Shown one piece after another: positions 8,495 to 16,614 of a stretch of DNA of 36,376 nt. The stretch is from CAZBNB01 sp964493245 (GTDB taxonomy: Bacteria; Pseudomonadota; Gammaproteobacteria; Legionellales; Legionellaceae), in contig CAZBNB010000025.1 of the NCBI GenBank assembly GCA_964493245.1, positions 1-36,376 on the forward strand, read 5' to 3'. Numbering within the stretch: the stretch's first letter is position 1; each line of letters begins with the position of its first letter. Under the pieces are notes generated by a model. The model ran no database searches, was not told the DNA's origin, and saw only the letters and a list, made by a program, of their open reading frames with translations. The translations under genes and the position numbers were made by a program.

Positions 8495-8685
8495 TGCTTC
8501 TGAAACCCCAGTTCGGCGTTTTTATGCTTTTAAACCTTCGATAAATCAATGATTACTTCGTTAAACGCTCTAAAAAATGCTCACATTAGCGCTGCTAGTG
8601 CTGCGCTTTTTTAGAGCGTTTGCCTCGTACTCATTGATTTCTCTCGATTTAAAAGCATAAAAACGCCGAAATGGGGTTTCTGAAA
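8495..8685. repeat. Long palindromic element between mlaC and mlaB
   Basis: This imperfect inverted repeat of about 190 bp is centred near 8590. The matching arm blocks are TGCTTCTGAAACCCC (8495-8509) with 8671-8685 (13 of 15); a perfect 21-bp block at 8514-8534 with 8648-8668; AAATCAATGATTAC with its partner near 8628-8641; and AAACGCTCTAAAAAA (8563-8577) perfectly with 8607-8621. RNA from either strand would fold into a very long hairpin. It lies 2 bp beyond the mlaC stop codon. It has no coding potential. It could be a MITE, a processing or termination structure, or both. Confidence 0.85.
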
Positions 8686-8687
8686 CA

Positions 8688-9290
8688 TTAAGCGGCTTTT
8701 TTAGCTTGGCTCATTTGCTTAATCAGATCATCCATAGACGCGTTTTGCAGCATCGCACCAAATTGAGAGCGGAAGCTCTGTAGTAAGCTAACGCCTTCAA
8801 CACTTAAATCATAGACTTTCCACTCACCATTTTTAGAAACTAAGTTATAACTTAATGGGATAGTTTGTCCGCTAGGGCGAGAAATCACACTGTTAACGCG
8901 TAAGAAGCGTCCTTCTGTTGAACCTCTGACGGGTAAAAATTGGATAGTTTCACCAGAATATTCAGCCAAGGGTGTTGCATAAGTGCGAACCACCAATTGT
9001 GTAAAGGCCGCTGTAAATTTTCTTTTTTCTTCAGCCGATGCTTTCATCCACGCTTGACGACCTAACACAGAACGAGACATACCCTCTAAATCCACATGTG
9101 GCAGTAAATAGCGTTGAATCGCACCGTAAACCACTTGTTTATCAGATTTTAAGGTCGATTTGTTTTGCTTAAGCGTTTGAATAATTTGATTGGCTGTGCT
9201 CTCTAGCATGGGCACAGGTGATGACTGTGCTTGCAGTGCTTGAAAAGAACACAAACCCAACCATACAAAGATTATTTTTATTATTTTCAT
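8688..9290 (-). CDS. mlaC: Periplasmic phospholipid-binding protein MlaC
   Basis: MlaC is the periplasmic shuttle of the Mla pathway, carrying phospholipid between the outer-membrane MlaA complex and the inner-membrane MlaFEDB transporter. It has 200 residues with a signal peptide (MKIIKIIFVWLGLCSFQALQAQ, cleavage about residue 22). The mature part has the Tol-Tol-Ttg2D family pattern: YLLPHVDLEGMSRSVLGRQAW near residue 70, FTAAFTQLVVRTYATPL, and GEWKVYDLSVEGVSLLQSFRSQF near the C-terminus. It begins 7 bp after mlaD. A C-terminal Lys/Ala-rich tail precedes the stop next to the palindrome. Confidence 0.95.
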   Translation of the reverse strand: MKIIKIIFVWLGLCSFQALQAQSSPVPMLESTANQIIQTLKQNKSTLKSDKQVVYGAIQRYLLPHVDLEGMSRSVLGRQAWMKASAEEKRKFTAAFTQLVVRTYATPLAEYSGETIQFLPVRGSTEGRFLRVNSVISRPSGQTIPLSYNLVSKNGEWKVYDLSVEGVSLLQSFRSQFGAMLQNASMDDLIKQMSQAKKAA

Positions 9291-9297
9291 TATTCAC

Positions 9298-9777
9298 CTA
9301 TTTTTTAACATTAAATAACAATTGGCCAATTAAGTTTTCCAAAATAATGGCTTCTTGTGTTTTAGCAATGACATCACCAGCGCGCAAATAGGGGTGCTGG
9401 CCATTATTGTCATCGTACCCAGGAACAATACTAATATAATTTGAGCCTAGCAAACCTTCCGTTAAAATACGAGCGGAAACATCTTCATAAGGAATCGGTT
9501 TATCTGATCGCAACGCCATTGTCACTTTCGCATTCAATTGATTTGCTTGTAACTCAATTGCGGTGACTTCACCAACTTTAACACCCGCAATGGTAACTGG
9601 CGCTCGAACTTTGAGTCCACCAATGTCATTAAAATCAGCGGTCACCGAGTAAATTCGACCCGTTGAGGCATGGGTAATGCCACTCACTTTCATCACCATA
9701 ACCACCAATGAAAGTAATCCAAAAATCATAAATAAACCAACACTTAAGTCGATATACTGATTGCGTAATCTAGCCAT
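9298..9777 (-). CDS. mlaD: MCE-domain lipid transporter subunit MlaD
   Basis: MlaD is the periplasmic MCE-ring subunit anchored in the inner membrane by one N-terminal helix (residues ~10-30, IDLSVGLFMIFGLLSLVVMVMKV). The MCE domain follows: YSVTADFNDIGGLKVRAPVTIAGVKVGEV is the canonical opening block, and LTEGLLGSNYISIVPG is the second conserved block. At 159 residues it is a typical MlaD with a short C-terminal helix. The ATG directly follows the mlaE stop codon (TAA/ATG abutting), indicating translational coupling. Confidence 0.96.
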   Translation of the reverse strand: MARLRNQYIDLSVGLFMIFGLLSLVVMVMKVSGITHASTGRIYSVTADFNDIGGLKVRAPVTIAGVKVGEVTAIELQANQLNAKVTMALRSDKPIPYEDVSARILTEGLLGSNYISIVPGYDDNNGQHPYLRAGDVIAKTQEAIILENLIGQLLFNVKK

Positions 9778-10560
9778 TTACCAACCCCCAATCATCATTG
9801 CTGTCAAAAGAAAATCAAATCCAAGTACTGCCAGTGAGGAATAAACCACTGTTCGTGTGGTCGCCTGACTAATACCTTCTGCTGTGGGCACACAAGCAAA
9901 TCCCTGAAACAAAGCTATCCAAATGACTAAAAAAGCAAACACAAAGCTTTTAATCATGCCGCTTAAGACATCAACTCGAAAATCAACAGCTGATTGCATA
10001 TTAGACCAAAAACTCCCCGCATCAACCCCTAACCACAAAACCCCTATGAAATAACCACCATACACAGCAACTGCAGAAAAAATCAAACTTAAAACAGGCA
10101 TAGCAACGATACCCGCTAAAAATCGGGGGTAAATGATCTGGCACAGGGGATCAACACCCATCATATCCATACTGGCAATTTGCTCTGTGGCTTTCATCAA
10201 ACCAATTTCAGCGGTCAAAGCCGAACCAGCACGGCCTGCAAATAACAGCGCCGTAATGACTGGCCCTAACTCACGTGCGATACTTAACGCCAACAATTGG
10301 CCTAATTGACTGGTCGCGCCAAATTTCTTTAGCGTATTATATCCTTGCAGACCAACTACCATACCAATAAACAAAGCAGAAACGACGATAATAAGACAAG
10401 ACAAAACGCCCACAAAATGCAGTTGATTTGAAAAGGCGCGAGGAAGGCGCGAAAAATTTGGTTTTCGAGACAATACGCGTAATAAAAAAATGCCAGATTG
10501 CCCTAATAATTGCAATTTATCAACCGTAAATTGCCCTAACCGTCCGACGGTTTCAAGCAT
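9778..10560 (-). CDS. mlaE: Mla ABC transporter permease MlaE
   Basis: MlaE is the inner-membrane permease of the MlaFEDB phospholipid transporter. The ~260 residues contain five or six membrane helices and the MlaE family blocks GMVVGLQGYNTLKKFGA, RELGPVITALLFAGRAGSALTAEIGLMKATEQI and GFDFLLTAMMIGGW at the C-terminus. I place the start at the ATG at 10558-10560: it is preceded by GGAGGAG, overlaps the mlaF stop by 8 bp, and gives the expected N-terminus (MLETVGRLGQ). A 22-residue upstream extension lies wholly within mlaF and is unlikely. Confidence 0.95.
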   Translation of the reverse strand: MLETVGRLGQFTVDKLQLLGQSGIFLLRVLSRKPNFSRLPRAFSNQLHFVGVLSCLIIVVSALFIGMVVGLQGYNTLKKFGATSQLGQLLALSIARELGPVITALLFAGRAGSALTAEIGLMKATEQIASMDMMGVDPLCQIIYPRFLAGIVAMPVLSLIFSAVAVYGGYFIGVLWLGVDAGSFWSNMQSAVDFRVDVLSGMIKSFVFAFLVIWIALFQGFACVPTAEGISQATTRTVVYSSLAVLGFDFLLTAMMIGGW

Positions 10561-11350
10561 CAAGTAACTCCTCCGTATATGCTCTTGCTGGATAATGAAA
10601 AGGAACCGCACCATCCGCTTCACCATGCATAAATTGATGCACTTCTGGTTGCGTGGATTGCATCAATTCGTTCGGTGTTCCCTCACCAATGACATGACCA
10701 TTCGCAATGAGGTAAATATAATCCGCAATGGAACAGGTTTCTTCTACGTCGTGGGAAACTAAAATTGTCGTAATATGTAATAGTTCATTCAATCGTTTAA
10801 TAAGCCGTGTCAGAACCCCTTTGGAGATAGGATCTTGGCCGGTAAATGGTTCATCGTACATCATTAATTCGGGATCTAACGCAATGGCTCTGGCTAACGC
10901 CACGCGCCTTGCCATTCCACCTGACAGCTCAGCCGGCATCAATTGCGCCGCACCACGCAACCCGACTGCTTCAAGCTTCATCAACACCAAATCACGTAAC
11001 ATGTTAGGCGTTAAATTGGTGTGTTCTTTCAACGGAAAAGCAACATTATCAAACACAGACAGATGCGTGAATAAAGCACTGTTCTGAAACAAGAGCCCCA
11101 TCTTGCGACGCAATGCATAGAGTGCTTTGTTTGATAAGGCATGAACATCATGTCCATCAACAATAATCTTTCCATCATCTGGTATGAGTAACGCGCCGAT
11201 TAAACGCAACAGGGTGGTTTTACCGCTGCCACTGGGGCCCATAATAGCCGTAATTTTACCGCGACGAACGACAATATCCACACCGTCAAAGATGAATCGA
11301 TCACGATGAGCAAAAGTTAAATTGGTGATTTTCACCAAATTATCATTCAT
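10553..11350 (-). CDS. mlaF: Mla ABC transporter ATPase MlaF
   Basis: MlaF is the cytoplasmic ATPase driving phospholipid transport by MlaFEDB. All ABC motifs are present: Walker A GPSGSGKT (38-45), Q-loop LLFQNSALF, signature LSGGMARR, Walker B ELMMYDEPFTG and the switch His in LVSHDVEE. The start is the ATG at 11350 with TTAGGA seven bases upstream; a TTG two codons earlier is poorly spaced. It is the first gene of the mla operon, and its promoter should lie in the palindrome-containing region 11351-11629. Confidence 0.97.
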   Translation of the reverse strand: MNDNLVKITNLTFAHRDRFIFDGVDIVVRRGKITAIMGPSGSGKTTLLRLIGALLIPDDGKIIVDGHDVHALSNKALYALRRKMGLLFQNSALFTHLSVFDNVAFPLKEHTNLTPNMLRDLVLMKLEAVGLRGAAQLMPAELSGGMARRVALARAIALDPELMMYDEPFTGQDPISKGVLTRLIKRLNELLHITTILVSHDVEETCSIADYIYLIANGHVIGEGTPNELMQSTQPEVHQFMHGEADGAVPFHYPARAYTEELLDA

Positions 11351-11397
11351 ACACAAATCCTAATTTCCGAATTCATTTTGAATTATATACCCAATAA

Positions 11398-11596
11398 ACT
11401 TCAAAATGCTATGTTTAGGAGGGTGCGATTTTAAGTGCAGTTAAACCGTTCGACCTGAGAAGGATGCGTGAACTTCCGTCTTGAAAGCTTTATGTTGGAG
11501 AATGGCCTTCGAAACGCAGCTGATGCTGCTCCTCAGGCTGAACGGGTACTTGTGCATACAAAAACCGCACTTTGTTTAGGAAGGCGCAAGCTTGAA
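11398..11596. repeat. Imperfect palindromic element upstream of mlaF
   Basis: The 279 bp between mlaF and the next gene are largely taken up by an inverted-repeat structure. CCGTTCGACCTGAGA (11446-11460) pairs with 11531-11545 (12 of 15). Outside it, the left arm GTGCGATTTTAAGTGCA and the right arm around 11551-11571 match at GTGCG, TTT and TGCA. The outermost CTTCAA (from 11399) pairs with TTGAAG near 11591-11596. The arms are diverged and gapped. The mlaF promoter must lie in or beside it; no clear -35/-10 pair could be picked. Confidence 0.55.
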
Positions 11597-11615
11597 GAAA
11601 TGTTTTTTGGTAAAA

Positions 11616-11630
11616 AGGGCTGTTGACAAT
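11616..11630. repeat. Element-end motif GGGCTGTTGACA at a gene end
   Basis: AGGGCTGTTGACAAT resembles the element end at 16615 (AGGGTCTGTTGACAT) with one base deleted. It abuts the stop codon of the 474-residue ORF. It may be a solo end of the same repeat family; a single short match is weak evidence. Confidence 0.3.
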
Positions 11631-13054
11631 TATGCTAGGCTAGGCCCAACCGCTGGTTTTTCTTTTAGCTGTTTTTGCTGCCACAAACCGTATCCTGCTG
11701 ACAGTAAACCGACACCACCTGAGACACTGGCCGTGACTAATAAAATAAAGCCAACCGCAACTGATAGAGAGAACGCTTTCGCTGCGATTAATACGGCTAA
11801 AATAACCAATGCAGCACTGGCTAAAAATAAAGCTTGGAGACAGCGTAACTTGAAAGATTGATTAGATGCAGGGACAAACTCACTTCGAAAAAAAGTGGAT
11901 GACGAAGGCTTTTCACCGGAAAAAACTGCTTTCTCTGGTTCGTCTGTTTCCTGTGCTAACCTTTCTACTGGTTCGTCTGTTTCCTGTGCTAACCTTTCTA
12001 CTGGTTCGTCTGTTTCCTGCGCTAACCTTTCTACTGATTCGTCTGTTTTATCCACCATTACCCTTACCGTGTCTATTTCTGATAAGACACTTGTATAACA
12101 AAAACGTGTTTTCGATGGTGCGACTTTTTTTAGTTCAACCAAATTGGCTGCATTGACTTTTTGAATAAAGTCCTCAGCTATTGAAGCATCACGATTCATG
12201 TGAGCAGCGAATGAGCATGTCCCTGCTCCACCTTGCCCGAAATATTTCTTATTTTTATGTTCATTTGCTAGGTTTCTTATATTTTGAGCATAATGGTAAT
12301 CGATCCGCCCAGTGCCTTGACACTCCAAATAAGTGAGCTCTTTAGGCGTATACACGTCTCTTGGATGCTCACCATTACTGTAAGGCATGAGACGAAGTTT
12401 AACGTTTTTGGGTAATAAATGAGGATATTTTTCAAACAATATTTTGATAGTCTTGATGGTTTTGAATGCATCACTATTGTTATGATAATAATCGTAATCT
12501 ATTTCTACACCAGGATAATCACTTGCGAGTTTATGAATTTGGGTATAAATAATTGAAAATGCAGTCTCATCAACTTTCCAATCAGCATGTTTGAAAATAT
12601 ATTTATTGGGATGAGTGAATGCCTGTTTTAGTGCTTTTTCAAATGAGTCGCCACTGGGTGTATATGCATACATCTCATCACTATCAGCTAGATAGTCAGA
12701 ATCGCTGTATATATCAGCGAGCAAAAAACCGTCCATTGTCGCACCGATTTCTTTGCTAATTTCACATATTTTCACAAAAAAAGAAGGAGTTAGGTATTTT
12801 TTTGAATACTCTTTGTCTGAGTCGTATGATTGTCGTTTGCTTGAGCCAACAAAACAGATGGTTTCGTCATAAGCAGCATTTTCTCGTTTTATTGTATCTA
12901 ACAGTGTTTTATTCGGTTGAATAACATCTATGCGTATGCGTTGCTCAGGGCTCCGCAATTTCTTGACGCCTTCATGATAAATAGAATAATCGGCGTCAAG
13001 CGCCACGCCACGAATGCGCTTTTTTTGCAATTTTGTTTCTGAGTTGTTATTCAT
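11630..13054 (-). CDS. Unrecognised protein with 11-residue tandem repeats and two C-terminal membrane helices
   Basis: I cannot name this 474-residue protein. Residues 1-330 look globular, with DADYSIY (Asp20, Asp22) near the N-terminus, ICFVGSSKRQS (67-76) and GFLLADIYSDSDY (109-121). A DxD after a hydrophobic strand recalls the HAD-like start, but this is only suggestive. Residues ~335-372 are a tandem ETDEPVERLAQ repeat encoded by three 33-bp units. A Ser-rich linker follows, then two hydrophobic helices (~405-428 and ~432-458) and a short basic tail. There is no N-terminal signal peptide. It lies alone between the divergent mla and kds-lpt operons. A host-membrane-targeted secreted effector is one possibility for such an architecture, but no secretion signal can be proved here. 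Confidence 0.75.
   Translation of the reverse strand: MNNNSETKLQKKRIRGVALDADYSIYHEGVKKLRSPEQRIRIDVIQPNKTLLDTIKRENAAYDETICFVGSSKRQSYDSDKEYSKKYLTPSFFVKICEISKEIGATMDGFLLADIYSDSDYLADSDEMYAYTPSGDSFEKALKQAFTHPNKYIFKHADWKVDETAFSIIYTQIHKLASDYPGVEIDYDYYHNNSDAFKTIKTIKILFEKYPHLLPKNVKLRLMPYSNGEHPRDVYTPKELTYLECQGTGRIDYHYAQNIRNLANEHKNKKYFGQGGAGTCSFAAHMNRDASIAEDFIQKVNAANLVELKKVAPSKTRFCYTSVLSEIDTVRVMVDKTDESVERLAQETDEPVERLAQETDEPVERLAQETDEPEKAVFSGEKPSSSTFFRSEFVPASNQSFKLRCLQALFLASAALVILAVLIAAKAFSLSVAVGFILLVTASVSGGVGLLSAGYGLWQQKQLKEKPAVGPSLA
11937..12049. repeat. 33-bp in-frame tandem repeat
   Basis: Three units (11937-11969, 11970-12002, 12003-12035) are nearly identical: the first two match exactly and the third differs by one base. 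A partial diverged fourth follows. They encode the 11-residue ETDEPVERLAQ array. The high identity at synonymous sites indicates recent expansion. Confidence 0.92.
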
Positions 13055-13211
13055 GAATTAATTATAAATCAATTGGTTCATTAATATAACATACTATTCA
13101 TATTTAAAAAAACATCTTTTTCAAATTAATTTAGTCCATATAGTAAAAGATAGATGCGCAAAAACAGCCGCTATGTTAACATCAAAAATACCTTGAAATA
13201 GATAAAAAACC

Positions 13212-14174
13212 ATGAATTTTTGCAAACTGGGTTTAGCGGTCATCGAGACCGAAGCACAGGCCGTTTTTGAGTTGTCACAACGTATTGATGCGCGTTTTGA
13301 GCAAGCTTGTCATATACTGATGGGATGTCAAGGGCGTGTCGTCGTCACAGGCATGGGTAAATCCGGGCATATTGCGCATAAAATAGCAGCTACTTTTTCC
13401 AGCACAGGAACACCGGCGTTTTTTATGCATCCGGGGGAAGCCAGTCATGGCGATTTAGGTATGATCACACGACAAGATGTTGTGGTGGCCATTTCTAACT
13501 CGGGTAACACCAATGAATTGGTTGTTTTATTACCGTTGCTAAAGCGCTTGGAGGTCCCTCTTATTGCTTTAACCGGTAACCCAGAATCAACCCTTGCAAC
13601 ATCTGCGATCGTCAACTTAGATATCAGTATTCGCCAAGAGGCTTGTCCTTTAGGTTTAGCACCCACCACCAGCACAACCGTATCTTTAGTGATGGGAGAT
13701 GCGCTGGCTATTGCATTATTACAAGCCCGTGGGTTCAGTGCTGAAGATTTTGCTTTATCTCACCCTGGTGGTATTTTAGGCAAGCGATTATTGTTACGCA
13801 TTGATGATTTATTGCACAGAGATGACGCCTTGCCTATCGTCAGTGAGAGCATGACCATTCGTGATGCTTTGATTGAAGTAACCAATAAAAAACTAGGTAT
13901 GACCTGTGTTGTCGATGCACAAGGATACTTAAGCGGTGTTTATACTGATGGTGATGTCCGCCGCACATTAAATCAAGAGCATGATATTAATGTCACGCCG
14001 ATCCATGAGGTCATGAGCCGCCATTGTAAAGTTATTCAACCGGGTTTATTAGCAGCAGAAGCGCTGACCATCATGCAAAAACACAGTATTACTTCTTTAA
14101 TTACGATTGATGAGGCACGCCGCCCTATCGGGGTCTTGCATTTACACGATTTACTACGAGCAGGTGTTTATTAA
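13212..14174 (+). CDS. kdsD: D-arabinose 5-phosphate isomerase KdsD
   Basis: KdsD converts D-ribulose 5-phosphate to D-arabinose 5-phosphate, the first step toward Kdo of lipopolysaccharide. At 320 residues it has the normal length. The N-terminal SIS domain carries VVVTGMGKSGHIAHKIAATFSSTGTPAFFMHPGEASHGDLG (~44-85), with the family metal/catalytic His residues, and TLSTT-like APTTSTTVSLVMGDALA. Two CBS domains follow (~205-320), including GVYTDGDVRR and a final RRPIGVLHLHDLL. It is the first gene of a tight kdsD-kdsC-lptCAB operon; kdsC starts one base after its stop codon. Confidence 0.97.
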   Translation: MNFCKLGLAVIETEAQAVFELSQRIDARFEQACHILMGCQGRVVVTGMGKSGHIAHKIAATFSSTGTPAFFMHPGEASHGDLGMITRQDVVVAISNSGNTNELVVLLPLLKRLEVPLIALTGNPESTLATSAIVNLDISIRQEACPLGLAPTTSTTVSLVMGDALAIALLQARGFSAEDFALSHPGGILGKRLLLRIDDLLHRDDALPIVSESMTIRDALIEVTNKKLGMTCVVDAQGYLSGVYTDGDVRRTLNQEHDINVTPIHEVMSRHCKVIQPGLLAAEALTIMQKHSITSLITIDEARRPIGVLHLHDLLRAGVY

Positions 14175-14175
14175 A

Positions 14176-14715
14176 ATGATCGAAACCATGAAAGCAGTGA
14201 TTGAAAAGGCGAAGCAAATCAAATGTGTGATTTGTGACATAGATGGCGTATTAACCAATGGGTTAATTTACATTGACAATCAAGCCAACGAACTCAAGGC
14301 ATTTCATATTCAAGATGGCATGGGGTTAAAGTTACTCATGTCAGCAGGCATAGAAGTCGCTATCATTACTGGCTCGGCCAATGCGGTAATAGAACACCGA
14401 ATGAAACAACTGGATATTAAGCATTATTTTAAAGGCCAAATTAGAAAACAAATTGCCTATCAAGAATTAAAAACACGTTTGGGTTTGACTGATGAGCAAT
14501 TTGCTTATATAGGCGATGACCTACCCGACCTAGTGGTAATGAAACAAGTGGGATTAAGTATTGCTGTATCGAATGCAGTTAAACAAGTAAAAGCAGTTGC
14601 CGACTGGCAAACTGAATTGCCTGGTGGACAAGGGGGCGTGCGAGAGGCATGTGATCTGATTCTAGAAGCACAAGGTATGATGCACCAAGCACTCGAGCAT
14701 TTTCTTACAACTTGA
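14176..14715 (+). CDS. kdsC: 3-deoxy-manno-octulosonate-8-phosphatase KdsC
   Basis: KdsC is a HAD-superfamily phosphatase that hydrolyses Kdo 8-phosphate to Kdo in the cytoplasm. The nucleophile motif is CDIDGVLTNG with Asp21 and Asp23; motif II is ITGSAN, and motif III/IV is FAYIGDDLPDL. It is a C0-type HAD without a cap, about 179 residues, as expected. The start ATG at 14176 follows the kdsD stop by one base; an open frame extends further upstream but lies inside kdsD and has no homology-like sequence. The final TGA overlaps the proposed lptC start. Confidence 0.95.
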   Translation: MIETMKAVIEKAKQIKCVICDIDGVLTNGLIYIDNQANELKAFHIQDGMGLKLLMSAGIEVAIITGSANAVIEHRMKQLDIKHYFKGQIRKQIAYQELKTRLGLTDEQFAYIGDDLPDLVVMKQVGLSIAVSNAVKQVKAVADWQTELPGGQGGVREACDLILEAQGMMHQALEHFLTT

Positions 14716-15335
14716 GTTATCACAACGTGACACGAAAACGGCAAGCCTTTTCAATCCATCGCATGGTACAGTGCTTTTGGTTCATCATCGCATTGACATG
14801 CGTATTGGGTTTCGGCTTCCTTTATATCCAATTGTTGCGCCCCGCTCAACCAGCAACACCTTCGCTTTTATCTGGAAAAAAAATAGACTCTTTTCTTGTT
14901 AATTTATCGGTCAAAGAGTTTTCTGACAGCGGACAATTGATTCATTACCTACAGACACCTTTAATGCAGCACCTTCCCGAGAGCAACACCCATTTACTCC
15001 AAAAGCCACATTTCATTATTACTGAAGCGAATCAAACACCGTGGGAAATTCGTGCGGACAAAGCACGTGCTCAAAAAGATAATACCATCACATTAATACA
15101 CCATGTTATGATTGAGCAAAAAGCCTCTGACGTTAAAGCCGCTACGATATTAACGACGGAAAAAATGCTTTATTTTCCTAAAGAAAAACGGGCCAGTACA
15201 AATAAAAAAGTCACCATCCAGCAAGCGCAAAATCGTATGCAAGCGGTTGGCATGAATGCTTATCTAGCTGATAATAAAGTTGAGTTATTGAGTCACGTTC
15301 GAGGGCGCTATGAGCCAAAACAGAAAGATAAATAA
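14712..15335 (+). CDS. lptC: LPS export protein LptC
   Basis: LptC is the bitopic inner-membrane protein that receives LPS from LptB2FG and passes it to LptA. About 207 residues have one N-terminal membrane helix (CFWFIIALTCVLGFGFLYIQLL) and a periplasmic beta-jellyroll of the OstA-like superfamily (KIDSFLVNLSVKEFSDSGQLIHYLQTP is the typical opening). The start is uncertain: TTG at 14712 overlaps the kdsC stop, GTG at 14727 is possible, and the first ATG is at 14763 just before the helix. Sequence conservation is low, as is usual for LptC; operon position between kdsC and lptA makes the call firm. Confidence 0.92.
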   Translation: MSYHNVTRKRQAFSIHRMVQCFWFIIALTCVLGFGFLYIQLLRPAQPATPSLLSGKKIDSFLVNLSVKEFSDSGQLIHYLQTPLMQHLPESNTHLLQKPHFIITEANQTPWEIRADKARAQKDNTITLIHHVMIEQKASDVKAATILTTEKMLYFPKEKRASTNKKVTIQQAQNRMQAVGMNAYLADNKVELLSHVRGRYEPKQKDK

Positions 15336-15891
15336 GATGTCGAGATTCATTGGCAGCTGTTTGGTGTATAGCTCTGTTATATATGCATTACCAGAAGATA
15401 ATCTCGCTGTTCTTGAAATGAGTGCTGGAAACGCGATGTTTGATCAAAAAAAACATTGTGGCGTTTTTACTGACGAAGTAGCGTTAGATCAAGGCAGCAC
15501 TCACATTCGCGCACAGCGAATTAACACAGAAACAGACGAAAAAAATCAATTAGTTAAAGCCCTTATCTTTGGGGAAAAAAAGGCTCTGGCGCACTACTGG
15601 ACCACCGTTTCAAAAGAAAAACCTACTTTTCATGCTTATGCCGAGCGAATAGAGTATCATCCCCACGATCATGTCATTAAATTAATCGGCCAAGCGCGTA
15701 TTGAGCAAGGAGAGAATTCGTTTGCTGCGGCGACCATCGATTATAATACAGAAACACAAACCGTCTTAACAGACAATTCGCAACAAAAGCATGAGCGTAC
15801 GCTTATCATTTTTCACTCAGAAAAACGCGACTCATTGTTAGAAAAATCAAACACAGCCGCTACAAAACAAACATCAAAGGCAAGCATATGA
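15310..15891 (+). CDS. lptA: Periplasmic LPS bridge protein LptA
   Basis: LptA polymerises into the periplasmic bridge carrying LPS from LptC to LptD. The 193-residue sequence has a signal peptide (hydrophobic SRFIGSCLVYSSVIYA, cleavage before LPEDN) and an OstA domain (AGNAMFDQKKHCGVFTDEVALDQGSTHIRAQRI, AERIEYHPHDHVIKLIGQARIEQGENSFAAATIDYNT). The start ATG at 15310 has GAGGG four bases before it and overlaps lptC by 26 bp; a second ATG at 15337 would also give a signal peptide. The stop overlaps the lptB start. Confidence 0.94.
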   Translation: MSQNRKINKMSRFIGSCLVYSSVIYALPEDNLAVLEMSAGNAMFDQKKHCGVFTDEVALDQGSTHIRAQRINTETDEKNQLVKALIFGEKKALAHYWTTVSKEKPTFHAYAERIEYHPHDHVIKLIGQARIEQGENSFAAATIDYNTETQTVLTDNSQQKHERTLIIFHSEKRDSLLEKSNTAATKQTSKASI

Positions 15892-16613
15892 GCCAACTCG
15901 CCGTCCATCATATTCAAAAAGCGTTTAAATCACGTGTAGTCGTTAATGACATTAGCTTAAAAATTAATCGTGGTGAGTGTGTGGGGTTGCTAGGGCCGAA
16001 TGGTGCAGGTAAAACAACATGCTTTTATATGGTTGTGGGCTTGCAATCGTGCGACAAGGGCCAGATCATTTTAAATGATCAAGATATTACCAAAACAGCG
16101 ATGCATCAGCGCGCTCGATTAGGCATTGGTTATTTACCACAAGAAGCCTCTATTTTTCGTAAAATGTCGGTGGAAGATAATATCAATGCGATTTTACAGC
16201 TACGCCGAGACTTATCAAAAATACAGCGCCGTCAGCGGCTTGATCAGCTATTAGCCGAGTTTAACATCGAGCATTTGCGTAAAAATCTAGGTATGAGCCT
16301 ATCGGGTGGAGAACGGCGACGTGTCGAAATTGCGCGGGCTTTAGCCATTGAGCCCACGTTTATTTTATTAGATGAGCCATTTGCCGGGGTTGATCCCATT
16401 TCAGTTTTAGATATCAAAAAAATAATCATGCACCTGTGTGATAAAAATATTGGGGTTTTAATTACAGACCACAATGTGCGTGAAACCTTGGATATTTGTC
16501 AACGCGCCTACATTGTGAATCAAGGCCAAATCCTATGTGAAGGCTCACCAGATGTGATTTTAGCCAATCAACAAGTGCGAGCGGTTTATTTGGGCGAAGA
16601 ATTTGAGCTTTAA
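15888..16613 (+). CDS. lptB: LPS transport ATPase LptB
   Basis: LptB is the cytoplasmic ATPase dimer of LptB2FG that powers LPS extraction. The 241-residue protein has all motifs: Walker A GPNGAGKT (36-43), Q-loop YLPQEASIFRKMSVEDN (typical of LptB), signature LSGGERRR, Walker B FILLDEPFAGVDP and switch His in ITDHNVRE. The start ATG overlaps the lptA stop (ATGA). In many gammaproteobacteria rpoN follows lptB. Here the operon ends with a dispersed repeat, and the next gene is on the other strand. Confidence 0.97.
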   Translation: MSQLAVHHIQKAFKSRVVVNDISLKINRGECVGLLGPNGAGKTTCFYMVVGLQSCDKGQIILNDQDITKTAMHQRARLGIGYLPQEASIFRKMSVEDNINAILQLRRDLSKIQRRQRLDQLLAEFNIEHLRKNLGMSLSGGERRRVEIARALAIEPTFILLDEPFAGVDPISVLDIKKIIMHLCDKNIGVLITDHNVRETLDICQRAYIVNQGQILCEGSPDVILANQQVRAVYLGEEFEL

Positions 16614-16614
16614 T

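Noticed and set aside
11866..12156. Plus-strand open frame with LLVRLFPVLTF repeats
   Set aside because: It is the mirror of the 33-bp repeats in the minus-strand gene; the hydrophobic look is a by-product of the antisense frame.
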